Counted from the first letter of the stretch, positions 24,932 through 34,863 are shown. The stretch: 64,000 nt of DNA from Lewinellaceae bacterium (GCA_020636255.1 JACJYE010000004.1:429623-493622), one strand, 5' to 3'. Translations and numbers: made by a program. Notes: generated by a model not told the origin, from the letters alone.

Positions 24932-26062
24932 ATGAATAAAAAACTGAGTAGCCGCAGGCTTTCCCTTTACATCGCCGGGGTGTCAATAGCCTGGTTTTCA
25001 GCATCATGCAACGGCACCAAAAACCAGCCACAGCATGATGCCCAATTAGCAGGGCATTCCGAGGCCAAACCGGATATCCCAGATGATGCGCATCGTGGAA
25101 AGGGTATTTTTGAAAAAGATTCCGCCTTACAGGCATTGCGTACTGAGCGCAGCAATGAACGCCTGGCGAACGCAGGCGATGACAGTGCTATAATCGCATC
25201 AATGGAAGCCTTGACGCCCAAGGCGAATTCCTCTACGTCCATTTTTACAATTGATGAAAATACGGGCCAGACAGAAGGCTGCCCCAAGATAAAGCTAATG
25301 GAGGTGTATGAAGAAAAAGATTATGGCAAGGTCAACAATGCGGGCGCGCATGTTGAATTTTCTTCTCTCCCAGACGCTTTCCAAAAAAATATAATTAGCA
25401 AAATAACATCATCACTGGACGAGGTTCGTTCTCAGGCCGACACCGGGGAGGATGACAGCTCTCCTGAATCTTATATATCCGATTTATTCAAACTGGGCCA
25501 TACGTATTTAGTCGCGCTGGGGACACCCCACGGAGGAGGTATAAAAATGCTGCTATTTTTCGATGATGATGGCGCTACGCTTAAGCAAACGAGCGAATTG
25601 GGCGCCGAGCTGTACATGCCAATATTTTATATCAATAAACCCAGATCACATTTCGGCCTGTCGAGCGGTGTGAGTGGCCCCATTTATGTCTATGACTCCT
25701 CCGGCAACCTATTGCTGAAAGATGATTTCAACAAACTCACAGGAGATAATGGTACGAGTTACGGCCCAGTAGTCGTCAGCGACCGGTTTGAATACATGCT
25801 TTTGGCCAATAACATTTCCTATTTATATAAAGGCAAAAATGTGGTTTTGAAAACGGTAGGGCATAGTTTTTATATAAATGACGCGGATGATATCCTCTCT
25901 TATGGAGTGGGGCGCCATCAGTGGGCCATACAAGATATACATACTGGAGCAATCATCTATCAGATGAATAACCCTGAGCTCCGGTTACTCTTTAATAATT
26001 CCAACCAATATTTTTTCCAATCCATTGCAAACAAAAAAATATACAGATATGAAATCAAATAG
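24932..26062 (+). CDS. Lipoprotein of unknown function, overlapping the M23/SprB gene
   Basis: A protein of 376 residues from ATG 24932. A lipoprotein signal has a basic N-terminus (KKLSSRR), a hydrophobic core and a lipobox ending FSASC, so it should be lipid-anchored. The first 150 residues are Ser/Asp/Glu rich and charged. The C-terminal 200 residues are beta-rich and may form a propeller or sandwich: FKLGHTYLVALGTPHGGG, FFDDDGATL, PIYVYDSSGNLLL, RHQWAIQDIHTG. I do not recognise a family. The gene is AT-richer than its neighbours, and its last 14 bp overlap the start of the M23/SprB gene at 26049, so the two products are likely made together and may act together. Confidence 0.7.
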   Translation: MNKKLSSRRLSLYIAGVSIAWFSASCNGTKNQPQHDAQLAGHSEAKPDIPDDAHRGKGIFEKDSALQALRTERSNERLANAGDDSAIIASMEALTPKANSSTSIFTIDENTGQTEGCPKIKLMEVYEEKDYGKVNNAGAHVEFSSLPDAFQKNIISKITSSLDEVRSQADTGEDDSSPESYISDLFKLGHTYLVALGTPHGGGIKMLLFFDDDGATLKQTSELGAELYMPIFYINKPRSHFGLSSGVSGPIYVYDSSGNLLLKDDFNKLTGDNGTSYGPVVVSDRFEYMLLANNISYLYKGKNVVLKTVGHSFYINDADDILSYGVGRHQWAIQDIHTGAIIYQMNNPELRLLFNNSNQYFFQSIANKKIYRYEIK

Positions 26063-29000
26063 CACCTATCAACCCATTAGCTTATTGCTTATCCTCTGCC
26101 TTGTCATCTGTAAAAATTATGCACAGCAGCCTTCCTGGCCGGTAAGTTCAACAGTAACAGGTTATAATGAAATCAATTGCACCTTTGCAGAAAGGCATAG
26201 CCAGTTTCACGGTGCATTGGATCTGAATGTCGCAAATAATAATGACTTTTTAGCCATCCTGGACGGCGACGTAATAGAGGACGCGGCTGGCAGTACCAAC
26301 TTTTTAATCACCGGACATGATTTTGTACTGCCGAACAGCCCCAATACTTATTTAAAAAAAGTAAGATATGGAGATACTACAGATGCCGTAAACGGAATTA
26401 TAGATGGCTCCAGTATTACCCAAGGCCAGGCTATAGGCACCATTATCGCCGGAAATCACCTCCACTTCGAAATGTGGGAAAGGGCATGCCTGGGCTGCGA
26501 CTGGTATCTGGTGGACCCGCTCCGGGAAACTACCTCTGACTACGTCAACCCTCCTCCTGGGTACAACGACACCTATGATGTAGAATTGAACGATATTATT
26601 CTTGAGCCGATGGATAATGGCTCAGGGGTAATATTTAGCGCAGGTAATGGCTTAACGGCCTGGCATTTCAACTCCTGTAAAATTCACAAAATGGACAGGC
26701 CGGATAGCCAGGGGCCTGTACACGTATATAATAGCAGTTCTATCGCTGTTTACGGCAGCATCTTACCTACTATTCACGTCAGAGATACACGGGTAACTGC
26801 ACACACGCAAAGTATTGGAGAAGGCCTGGGTATCTATAGCTGTGTCTATTACATTGACGACGTAGCTAAATACTTTCTCGAATTTGATGAACTACGGCAG
26901 GCCCACAAACCTAACTGGAGTACTTTTTTCAATACGAAGTACAACTCGGCCGCCGGGCTGTCAGCGTTTTATGGCAATCATGATTTTATAAAATTACACA
27001 GATTGAATAACGACCAGTTCACCTATGTCCATAAAACAATAGACAGAGGCATCTGGAAGACGAGACAGCACATTTCAAATTCTACATCGGATTGTGATAT
27101 CCCGGCGGATGCTTTATATCCGGATAGAAAATACGATGTTGATTTCAGCGTCCTGGATGCCAATGGCAATAGAGATGATGGAAGTAATGTAATAAAAGTA
27201 GATAATTTTCAACCATTTATAACCAGGTTTAAACTCAACTCCTATCTGGGTTGGGCAATAGTGGATTTCATAAGAGAGCAACAGGACCAATCCTCCGGCG
27301 CTGCCGATGGGGTGTTAACAAATGATAAAGCGGCCGTTAATAATTCGCTGCTAGGGCCTTTCGCATACGTGGAGGCCACCGTATCTGAGGAAATGTCCGG
27401 ATTGGAATACAGATACAGGCCTCCCCTTGGTTTTTGGTCCGGCTGGATCCCCATGACAAAAAGCCCTAATAATAACCTCGTCTACACAGCCCCCCCTATA
27501 ACGTATAATGACGAATGTTATGAATTCAACTTCAGAGGGACAGACTTAAACGATAACCCATTGATCGATGTGTACAACCTGACAAATGGTAATGACATCG
27601 GTGGTTCAATAGATATACCTGTAAGAAACGGCGCAAATTCCTGGGTAAATGACCCATCACTGAAAGGCAGTGACACCTTTGAGGCCTGCCCTTCCTGTAC
27701 TTCCGAAATATCCCACCTGGCGCCAACACATCCTAGCATCAGGTCAATACTGGACTCCTGTGATGGAATTGAGGATTTTACCGAAGAAGTCGAAGTTGAT
27801 TGTGACGGTAATGCCATTATTACCTTAGTCGGCCTGGGAAGCCAATTCTATGTCGGATGGTGGGATGGCGATGAATACATCCTGGGTACAAATATTCACA
27901 ATGGAACATTGGGGATGAATTGCTTTAGAATTGAAACCATTGACGGATGCTGTTTCTACGAAGGATGCGTAGAGGTAAATGAGGAGGATGCGAATCCATT
28001 AACGATTACATTCGACGCAAGCCAGCCTTGCCCTGGAGAACATTTTGGGCATTTGGAGGTAGCAAGTGTCGAAGGCGGTACAGGCCCGTATTACTATGTC
28101 TGGAATAACGGACAGGCAGGTTCTGCCCTTGAAGACATTACAGCAGGCACGTACTGCGTCACGGTCAAAGATGTCAATGGGTGTACAGGTGAGGCTTGCT
28201 TCGATTTATTAAATAAGCCCGGTTGCAGTAATGAAGATTGCCCGCCTATGATCTATGAGATGTTCATACTTGCATACCCCTGTACCGGCGAGAGCAATGG
28301 TGCGCTATCGGCTCCTTTGGATCAGGGATATGAAGCCTATTCTTATGCCTGGAGCAACGGTGCAACGACCGTGTCGGTATATAATTTACCTGCCGGCGAC
28401 TATTGCGTAACGGTCACCTCTGTAGACGCCTGTACTGAAGTAAGGTGTAAAACATTAACAGAGCAAAGCAGGCCGCTTAACCTGTCACTTAACGCCACGC
28501 CTGTGTCAAGCCCCAATGCATCGGATGGTGCAATAAATGCTACCGCTTCGGACGGCACCCCGCCTTATACCTTCTCCTGGGAAGGCCCCAATGGCTTCAC
28601 GGCAAATACCCAAAACATCAACGGGCTCGTACCAGGCGACTATTGCCTGACTGTTACTTCTCCGGGCTGCTTCAACGCTACAGAATGCATCCTGCTGGGT
28701 TACGAATGCCCGGGAGACTTAAATGTGTCCATTTCAGTCAACGAGCTTGGCTGCGTAGGAGGCTATAATAGTGAGCTAACAGCCATTGTCACGGGTGGTA
28801 TAGGGCCTTATACTTTCGTCTGGAATGATTATTATGGAACACCCATGTATTATACCCAAACTATTACAGACATCCCGATTGGCTGGTGGACAGTGATCGT
28901 AACAGACGCCTTTGGTTGTACCGATTATGCCACAACGCTTTTTTGGGGCCAGCAGGCCATTGAAGCCAGCGTGGCTGTCAGCCCCAGTTCTGTTTGCGAA

Positions 29001-31952
29001 GGCGAAACGGCTACTGCCACGGTTACCGCTTCCGGCGGTACTCCTCCTTACAATTATGAATGGAGAACCTGTTACTATCCGGTCACGGTTTTTCCAAATA
29101 ATTCACCATCCATCAATGGCCTGGGCCCCGGCTGCTATATCGTAAGTGTCATCGACCAGGAAGGCTGCAGGCGGGAGCTGTATTTTGCAGTTAACGGCAA
29201 CGCTGGCATGAACCTGAGCGCCGATATCCAAGAGGTTTGTAACCAGTCTTATGGTTCAATATTGCTCAACGTAAACGGAGGGCTTGCTCCTTTCAGCTAT
29301 CAATGGAGTAATGGAAAAACTTCGAAAGATATTTTCAATCTGGTAGCCGGGAACTATTGTGTTACCGTAACGGATGCTGCCGGGTGCACGAAAGTGGATT
29401 GTTATAACGTTCCGGCATCAACACTGAAGATCACAAACGCAACCGTAACAGAAAATGGTTGCGGCACATCATGCACAGGTAGTATCAATATTGAAGCAAC
29501 TGCATCGGGGCCAATTAGCTATACGTGGAGCAATGGCGCTACAACTCAAGATATCAGTGGGTTATGCAGTGGCGATTATACGGTTACAGCTACCTCCGGA
29601 GGCTGTTCCATAACACAATCCTATACTGTAAATGGGATAACACAAGGCTTCGATTATGATGTAGAAGTCTTATGGCATTTTAATAACTCATTCTATGGCG
29701 GCGGTGTTGCTCAGGTGAGAATAAGCAGTGATGTTTTGGAAGGAGGAGGCACCATTGCGGTTTCTACCTCACCGCAAATGACCCCCGTCATTGTAAGCAC
29801 GTTTACGGTATACGGCAGCAATTACCGAGATATTAGCATACCATCTCAGTATAGCAACGTAAGCACCTTCTATTTCACATACACTGCCGCGAATGGCTGT
29901 GTTTATTCGGGTTCTTTTGGCATGATCCCCACCTGTACCTTCCCCGACGCCGGTTTCAGTTTTGACGTAGAACATATCGGAGACATCCAAGGGGCCTGCG
30001 GCGTGGGGCAGGAACACACCTATAAGATCAATATATACGCCGTAGGGAACAATGCTCCGTATTATATTAAAGTTACGATGGTGGAAGCTGCCCACCCTTC
30101 TGAAGCCAATTATACTCAGATTGTTGAGTACACAGGCCAAAACCCATTCTACATCTACGGTGTCCCTGCCGGGTCAGTGCGCTTCGAGTCAATCAATAAA
30201 TGTAAATATGGTTCGCTAAACACCAGGCTGCATACCAACTGCTGTTTCGGTTTAAGTTGTGATGTAGAATACGAAGGATATTCGGATGCATACGATGGCA
30301 GCTATTTTTACGACCTGCCTTACTTCCGGCTATGGGTTGGTGAACAGTGCTTCGACGCAGATTGTGGCTTGTTTGACAGCGACTGTTCATCGGTTTGGGT
30401 TGACCTGAACACCGTTGCCCCTACCTTTAACTGCTGGACGGGCACCATTACCGTCTTATACCCAAACAACACGGCCAGTGTATTCGAGGTAATCCCCAAC
30501 AGCCCGGGCTACGATGAGATAGAATGGGTATCTGGGGATGACAGCTGGGACCCGCCATCACCCGGAACCTATTTCATTAAGGTCACATACACGGGAAATG
30601 GGGCCAGTATGGGGCAAAACTGTGTGAACGAAATCGAAATAAACTTCTACGGCCCGACCAACTACAGCGATGCTGTCGGATTTAATGATGATTTTTGGTT
30701 TAATTACAGCTATCTGGAGCAATGGCCCCTGTTTTCTAATTCTTATTTCGGAGCTTGGAGATGTGAGGTGTGCAGCTCTGAAACGAACTACATTTTTGGT
30801 AACGACCAGGATGCCTGCTCCAGTTTTGGAAATTGGCAATTCACCTTCTTTGATTTTGTGCCTAACGATTATTCCAACCCCTGCAATTCAGGAGGCACGT
30901 TGACGATCATGGATTTTGATGATAACGGTACGGCTATCATACATGAAGTTGAAGTTCCCGCCAATAGCGCAATTGCCGAACTACCTGGTTTACAGCCTTT
31001 TGGTTCTTCCCTCAATACCTGGTGCAAAAATTCAGGTTGGTGCTTATTTGATGCCCTGGACGTTTATGGGTTCTCAATGGACAAACCTTTGCTTGCTACC
31101 TGGGCCCAGGAAGAAAGCTGCGAGGAAATAGTATGGGACGACCCGACTACCCCCAACCCCGACCCGTGCCAAAGTGATAATGACTGCCCCCCTGGATTTG
31201 TCTGTGTAGATGGCAATTGTTATCAGGAATGCCCCGACGGGGAATGTTTGTATGGCGTTTGTATAGAGGGCATTTGTGTCGAAAGCCCCGAATGCGAACC
31301 TTCCTGCCCTCCTGGTTATCAATGCATTGAAGGTGACTGCTACCTGAATGAAGAGATCTGCGGCTTTTACGAAGAAGTAAATGGAGGCAGCGGGATTAAC
31401 ACCTACAATTTTTATCACGACCTGGCTCCCGGCACAGTCATCCAGTTTTCATACAACACCTTAACCAGAGAAGATGAGATCTTTATATCTGGTAGCGGCA
31501 TACAAGACCATATTCCCTGCGTGGGGACCAATGGCTGGCAAACGGTGAACTATACCATAACCGGAGGGCATGCCATTACGATCACCGTTTCACCTTGTCA
31601 GTCCGGATCTAAGTATCATTTCAGCATAACCTGCGAGGGAGCCCTTAGAAACGGCCCACCCATCAACAGAGGTGTGGAGGATAAGGATGAAGAGAAGATC
31701 GTAATTTATCCCAATCCTTTTGTATCCAGTATTGATATTAAAGCCTTCAATATTGCTTCGCCTTTCGACGGCCAGATACTCTTATTCGACAATCTGGGCA
31801 GAGAGATACTCAGAAAAGAAGTTGCATTCGAGGCAGGAGACAATAGCCTGAACATTGATGGGCTAGAACATTTATCAACTGGTGTATACCTGGTGATGGT
31901 AAGAAAACGCGGCGAGGTTTGTGCGTTCAGAAAAGTCGTCAAAGTGGAATAA
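26049..31952 (+). CDS. T9SS surface protein: M23 peptidase domain, SprB repeats, Cys-rich repeats, sorting domain
   Basis: A protein of 1967 residues from ATG 26049. It has a signal peptide (LLLILCLVIC...YAQ, ends about 25). Next is a zinc peptidase-like domain of family M23 (about 35-155), with the ligand motif H54-x3-D58 (HGALD) and the HLHFE motif (H137, H139), both complete. Later come about seven SprB-like repeats (roughly 650-1197), each with a GG.GPY/PPY strand, a W.NG/W.-type strand and a DYCVTVT-like strand ending in Cys. A Cys-rich region of EGF-like units follows (about 1706-1772, DNDCPPGFVCVDGNCYQ). A T9SS type A sorting domain closes it (1884-1967, IVIYPNPF...GVYLVMVRKRGE). It is probably secreted through T9SS and attached at the cell surface. 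M23 enzymes usually cut peptidoglycan cross-links. Confidence 0.85.
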   Translation: MKSNSTYQPISLLLILCLVICKNYAQQPSWPVSSTVTGYNEINCTFAERHSQFHGALDLNVANNNDFLAILDGDVIEDAAGSTNFLITGHDFVLPNSPNTYLKKVRYGDTTDAVNGIIDGSSITQGQAIGTIIAGNHLHFEMWERACLGCDWYLVDPLRETTSDYVNPPPGYNDTYDVELNDIILEPMDNGSGVIFSAGNGLTAWHFNSCKIHKMDRPDSQGPVHVYNSSSIAVYGSILPTIHVRDTRVTAHTQSIGEGLGIYSCVYYIDDVAKYFLEFDELRQAHKPNWSTFFNTKYNSAAGLSAFYGNHDFIKLHRLNNDQFTYVHKTIDRGIWKTRQHISNSTSDCDIPADALYPDRKYDVDFSVLDANGNRDDGSNVIKVDNFQPFITRFKLNSYLGWAIVDFIREQQDQSSGAADGVLTNDKAAVNNSLLGPFAYVEATVSEEMSGLEYRYRPPLGFWSGWIPMTKSPNNNLVYTAPPITYNDECYEFNFRGTDLNDNPLIDVYNLTNGNDIGGSIDIPVRNGANSWVNDPSLKGSDTFEACPSCTSEISHLAPTHPSIRSILDSCDGIEDFTEEVEVDCDGNAIITLVGLGSQFYVGWWDGDEYILGTNIHNGTLGMNCFRIETIDGCCFYEGCVEVNEEDANPLTITFDASQPCPGEHFGHLEVASVEGGTGPYYYVWNNGQAGSALEDITAGTYCVTVKDVNGCTGEACFDLLNKPGCSNEDCPPMIYEMFILAYPCTGESNGALSAPLDQGYEAYSYAWSNGATTVSVYNLPAGDYCVTVTSVDACTEVRCKTLTEQSRPLNLSLNATPVSSPNASDGAINATASDGTPPYTFSWEGPNGFTANTQNINGLVPGDYCLTVTSPGCFNATECILLGYECPGDLNVSISVNELGCVGGYNSELTAIVTGGIGPYTFVWNDYYGTPMYYTQTITDIPIGWWTVIVTDAFGCTDYATTLFWGQQAIEASVAVSPSSVCEGETATATVTASGGTPPYNYEWRTCYYPVTVFPNNSPSINGLGPGCYIVSVIDQEGCRRELYFAVNGNAGMNLSADIQEVCNQSYGSILLNVNGGLAPFSYQWSNGKTSKDIFNLVAGNYCVTVTDAAGCTKVDCYNVPASTLKITNATVTENGCGTSCTGSINIEATASGPISYTWSNGATTQDISGLCSGDYTVTATSGGCSITQSYTVNGITQGFDYDVEVLWHFNNSFYGGGVAQVRISSDVLEGGGTIAVSTSPQMTPVIVSTFTVYGSNYRDISIPSQYSNVSTFYFTYTAANGCVYSGSFGMIPTCTFPDAGFSFDVEHIGDIQGACGVGQEHTYKINIYAVGNNAPYYIKVTMVEAAHPSEANYTQIVEYTGQNPFYIYGVPAGSVRFESINKCKYGSLNTRLHTNCCFGLSCDVEYEGYSDAYDGSYFYDLPYFRLWVGEQCFDADCGLFDSDCSSVWVDLNTVAPTFNCWTGTITVLYPNNTASVFEVIPNSPGYDEIEWVSGDDSWDPPSPGTYFIKVTYTGNGASMGQNCVNEIEINFYGPTNYSDAVGFNDDFWFNYSYLEQWPLFSNSYFGAWRCEVCSSETNYIFGNDQDACSSFGNWQFTFFDFVPNDYSNPCNSGGTLTIMDFDDNGTAIIHEVEVPANSAIAELPGLQPFGSSLNTWCKNSGWCLFDALDVYGFSMDKPLLATWAQEESCEEIVWDDPTTPNPDPCQSDNDCPPGFVCVDGNCYQECPDGECLYGVCIEGICVESPECEPSCPPGYQCIEGDCYLNEEICGFYEEVNGGSGINTYNFYHDLAPGTVIQFSYNTLTREDEIFISGSGIQDHIPCVGTNGWQTVNYTITGGHAITITVSPCQSGSKYHFSITCEGALRNGPPINRGVEDKDEEKIVIYPNPFVSSIDIKAFNIASPFDGQILLFDNLGREILRKEVAFEAGDNSLNIDGLEHLSTGVYLVMVRKRGEVCAFRKVVKVE

Positions 31953-31974
31953 CAGGCCGCTAAATATTCATGCA

Positions 31975-32025
31975 TGGATCATCCCGGATTTTCGTAGTGA
32001 AAGTTCGGGATGATCCACGTTTTTA
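31975..32025 (+). terminator. Rho-independent terminator of the M23/SprB gene
   Basis: The stem TGGATCATCCCG (from 31975) pairs with CGGGATGATCCA (ending 32017), followed by CGTTTTTAC. It lies 22 bp past the stop codon, and facing it is the end of the convergent cupredoxin gene. Confidence 0.8.
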
Positions 32026-32049
32026 CTTCTCTAGGCCATCAACCAGCAT

Positions 32050-34080
32050 TTAACGGCTGATAATAAGTTTTTCGGCCCAGGCTCTCTCCCCTCTCACGAC
32101 TACTACGTACAGGCCAGGTTGAAAATGGCCGAGGCTGATCGTTTCCCTACTGCCCGGCTGGCTGATCCGTAATAATTCCCGCCCCAAGGCATCTGTGATG
32201 GTGATTATGCTCACTGCTGCATTCAGCTCAATTGTCAGCAAGTCTTGCGTTGGGTTTGGAAAAATATTCGCTAATGCCTCGTTTGTCGTTTCCTTAACCG
32301 CACTGATCACGTCGATATCCTCCATATAACGCGGTAGCAACTGATACCCTTCCAGATAGGGCGAAGAGCTGTCGAACTGGCCGCCCAGGCCGGCCACATT
32401 GAAGACCCCCTGAGGTGCGGGCATATTATACAGGTCTACCATTTCGTGGATACGCACCGCAAATGTATCCGTTCCATTGGTAACATCGACATTAAAACCG
32501 CTGGGTATGGAAGAATCCCATTGGGCCGGGTTTACAAGCCTGACGGCCTCCAGTTTGACCAACTGGGATTCCGTATCTTCTCCCAGCCCGGTTACAATGG
32601 TAGGAGGGAACAACGCATTACCGGTTGAAACCAGCTCGATCGATTCAACTACTATTTGGGTAAGGCCCCTAAACTGGCCTATCTCTCCTAACACAACTAC
32701 TTCGTCGCCTTCCTGAACCGTATAACCGAGCTCGCTGCTTCCATTAAAAACGCCAATGCCATCATGGCTTTCATCTATGAGCGTAAACTGTAAGCCACTC
32801 GCCTGCAAGTCTACCCCGTACACGATACCGTGTAGTTCACAAATTACTCCCAACGAATCGGCCACGCCTTCGGCATCCACTGTATTCACCTGGCCGATGC
32901 TATAGGCCGGATAGCAGGCCACATCGATCGAAACGGTTGCTGTTTCGCAGCCATTGGCATCGCAAAGCTCATATACGAAACTGTCGGAACCGCAGAAACC
33001 GTCGGCCGGCGTATACAGGATAGTATTATCGGGCATTACGGAGGCCATGCCGTTGTCAGGGCCCATCGTTATCGTCAGGCTGGTAATGGCCGCCGGCGTA
33101 ACGTCATTGGCGAGCACGTGGATCGTAATGGGCTGCCCATTGATGGACATCGCCTGGTCGTCGTTAGCCGCCAGCGACACCGCACCGTTGGGGTCGTAGG
33201 TGCCCACGGGCATCGCCGGGTTAGCGGCGGCATTCGTCGCTGCCGGGTCGTACACATCGATGCCGCTGAACATCCAGTTCGACAACACGAAAGTGCTCCC
33301 GTCGGGGCCGGTGCCATCGACGCGGTAGGCCCAGCCATCCATGTATTCCCAGGGCTGGCCGGTACCGTCTACGTTAATTTCTCCGAAGACATCCACTACC
33401 GCTCCATTGAGGAAGAGCTCGATCGCATCATCGCCGTTGATAGAAACGGAAGCCGGGCTGCCTTCGTCGACGAAATCGGGGTCAAAGCCAAAGAAGGCAT
33501 TAAAGCTGGCGGATTCAGTGGCCGTCAGGTACAGGTAAGAGCCTGCCGTGGCAGAGACAGCCGGGAAAGTATATTCCACCCCGCCGGAACCGCTGCCGTT
33601 ATTTGCCGAGCCAACGCCGTAAGCGCTCAGGTCGGCGATATCGTCCAGCACATACAGCTCAATGCCTTTGGGAAGCCCTCCGGAAAGCGGGCCGTCAAAC
33701 ACCCCTGTCAGGATAAGGCTGGTGGCCTGCGGCGCCTGAACCGTGACCGTGCCCGTCATGCCCAGGCTAAAATGCGGGTCGCAGTGGTAGTCATAGAAGC
33801 CAGGCGTATTGAAAACAAATGAGTACGTCCAGGGCGAGCTGGAAGCTACACCGCTGGTAAAGCCTACCGGGTTATCCGGAAAGGTAGCCTGGGTTCCATT
33901 GATGTTATGGGTACCGCCGATGTTCGTCCAGGTGACGGTATCCCCCACTGAAATGGTAATATCCTTGGGGGTGAACGAATTGCTCTGAACGGTGACCGCA
34001 ACATGCTGCTGGCCAAAAACGGAAAGAGCGCTGAGCAGCAAAGCCAGCAATAAGGAGTAATGGTTCAATCTCATAATCAA
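32050..34080 (-). CDS. T9SS cargo: cupredoxin, lamin-tail, cadherin-like and OB-like domains
   Basis: A protein of 676 residues. The signal peptide (about 1-24) is followed by a plastocyanin-like domain (25-115) with all four copper ligands in order: H58, C100, H103, M108 (YHCDPHFSLGM). A lamin-tail-like domain follows (about 118-290, LILTGVFDGPLSGG and GIELYVLDDIADL), then a cadherin/Ig-like repeat (about 300-395, NDVTPAAITSLTI...SDSFVYELCDANG). Next is an OB-fold-like segment (about 400-500). A T9SS type A sorting domain ends the protein (about 600-676, NIFPNPTQDLLTIEL). It is probably an exported copper-binding surface or secreted protein. MIMRLNH or MRLNH could be the start. A -7-like motif lies at 34122-34129. 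Confidence 0.85.
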   Translation of the reverse strand: MIMRLNHYSLLLALLLSALSVFGQQHVAVTVQSNSFTPKDITISVGDTVTWTNIGGTHNINGTQATFPDNPVGFTSGVASSSPWTYSFVFNTPGFYDYHCDPHFSLGMTGTVTVQAPQATSLILTGVFDGPLSGGLPKGIELYVLDDIADLSAYGVGSANNGSGSGGVEYTFPAVSATAGSYLYLTATESASFNAFFGFDPDFVDEGSPASVSINGDDAIELFLNGAVVDVFGEINVDGTGQPWEYMDGWAYRVDGTGPDGSTFVLSNWMFSGIDVYDPAATNAAANPAMPVGTYDPNGAVSLAANDDQAMSINGQPITIHVLANDVTPAAITSLTITMGPDNGMASVMPDNTILYTPADGFCGSDSFVYELCDANGCETATVSIDVACYPAYSIGQVNTVDAEGVADSLGVICELHGIVYGVDLQASGLQFTLIDESHDGIGVFNGSSELGYTVQEGDEVVVLGEIGQFRGLTQIVVESIELVSTGNALFPPTIVTGLGEDTESQLVKLEAVRLVNPAQWDSSIPSGFNVDVTNGTDTFAVRIHEMVDLYNMPAPQGVFNVAGLGGQFDSSSPYLEGYQLLPRYMEDIDVISAVKETTNEALANIFPNPTQDLLTIELNAAVSIITITDALGRELLRISQPGSRETISLGHFQPGLYVVVVRGERAWAEKLIISR

Positions 34081-34121
34081 GGTTTTGTAATGGTATAAAT
34101 TTTTGGGAGAACAATACCGGA

Positions 34122-34129
34122 CAAAAATA
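34122..34129 (-). promoter_or_regulatory. Putative -7 element of the cupredoxin gene
   Basis: On the minus strand TATTTTTG matches TAnnTTTG exactly, 41 bp before the start. No TTTG lies 19-21 bases upstream. Confidence 0.35.
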
Positions 34130-34260
34130 GGGGATTGCAGGCAAAAGGCCGGAACCTGTTATTTAAATTTATGTAAATGTTACGGCACAAGGAGTCAAAA
34201 AAAAAGATAATTTCGCGATGTGGCCAATACTTCCATTTTACGTCGATTTAGAAAAAAACT

Positions 34261-34776
34261 ATGCGGTCGAAAGCCAGATTGAGAGCAATAAGCCCCGAAG
34301 AAGAAAACCTCCTCAGGAGCCTGGCGCGGAGTAAAAAATCGCCGGCGGAGGTCGTCCGCCGTGCCAAGCTGCTCGTGCGCCTCATTGACGAACCGGGCCT
34401 TACGCCCGCACAGGCCGGTTATACGGTCGGGTTTACCTCATTTGAAGCGGGGCGGCGCTGGGTAGAGCGCTTCAACCTCATGGGCGTAGCTGGCCTTCAG
34501 GACCAGCAGCGCAGCGGCCGCCCGGCGCGGCACAGCCCCAACATACGTGAAGCCCTGATCGCCCTGGCGGCCACCAAGCCCAAAGCACTCGGGCACCTTT
34601 TTGAAGCATGGACACTGGAACGCCTGCAGCAGGCTTTCCTGCAACAGGAAGGCATCTACCTTGCAGAAGGGACCATCTGGAAGTGGATCGAAGGGGCTGG
34701 ACTGAAATGGCGGGAGCAGATCAAAGGCAAAGCGAAAAAGCCGAAACGCCCTCCCGGAAGCCAGGTAGCGTATTGA
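34261..34776 (+). CDS. Orphan IS630-type helix-turn-helix half
   Basis: A protein of 171 residues that matches the N-terminal DNA-binding part of IS630-family transposases: an initial helical segment (ISPEEENLLRSLAR), an HTH repeat (GLTPAQAGYTVGFTSFEAGRRWVERF), the RSGRPARHSP linker and a winged second domain with GTIWKWIEGAGLKWR. The catalytic DDE domain that normally follows is absent in any frame: the frame closes at 34776 and the next 265 bp contain only a MITE-like copy and the promoter of the next gene. It is either a truncated transposase remnant or a domesticated stand-alone DNA-binding protein. The intact, in-frame coding sequence favours neither clearly. Confidence 0.75.
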   Translation: MRSKARLRAISPEEENLLRSLARSKKSPAEVVRRAKLLVRLIDEPGLTPAQAGYTVGFTSFEAGRRWVERFNLMGVAGLQDQQRSGRPARHSPNIREALIALAATKPKALGHLFEAWTLERLQQAFLQQEGIYLAEGTIWKWIEGAGLKWREQIKGKAKKPKRPPGSQVAY

Positions 34777-34863
34777 AAATTCAGAAAATACCAGGTGATC
34801 ATTTCTTGCTTTTACCTCTTAGCCAGCGGCCTGTGATTGCTGCCCGCTGCGCCTTTTCCCTCC

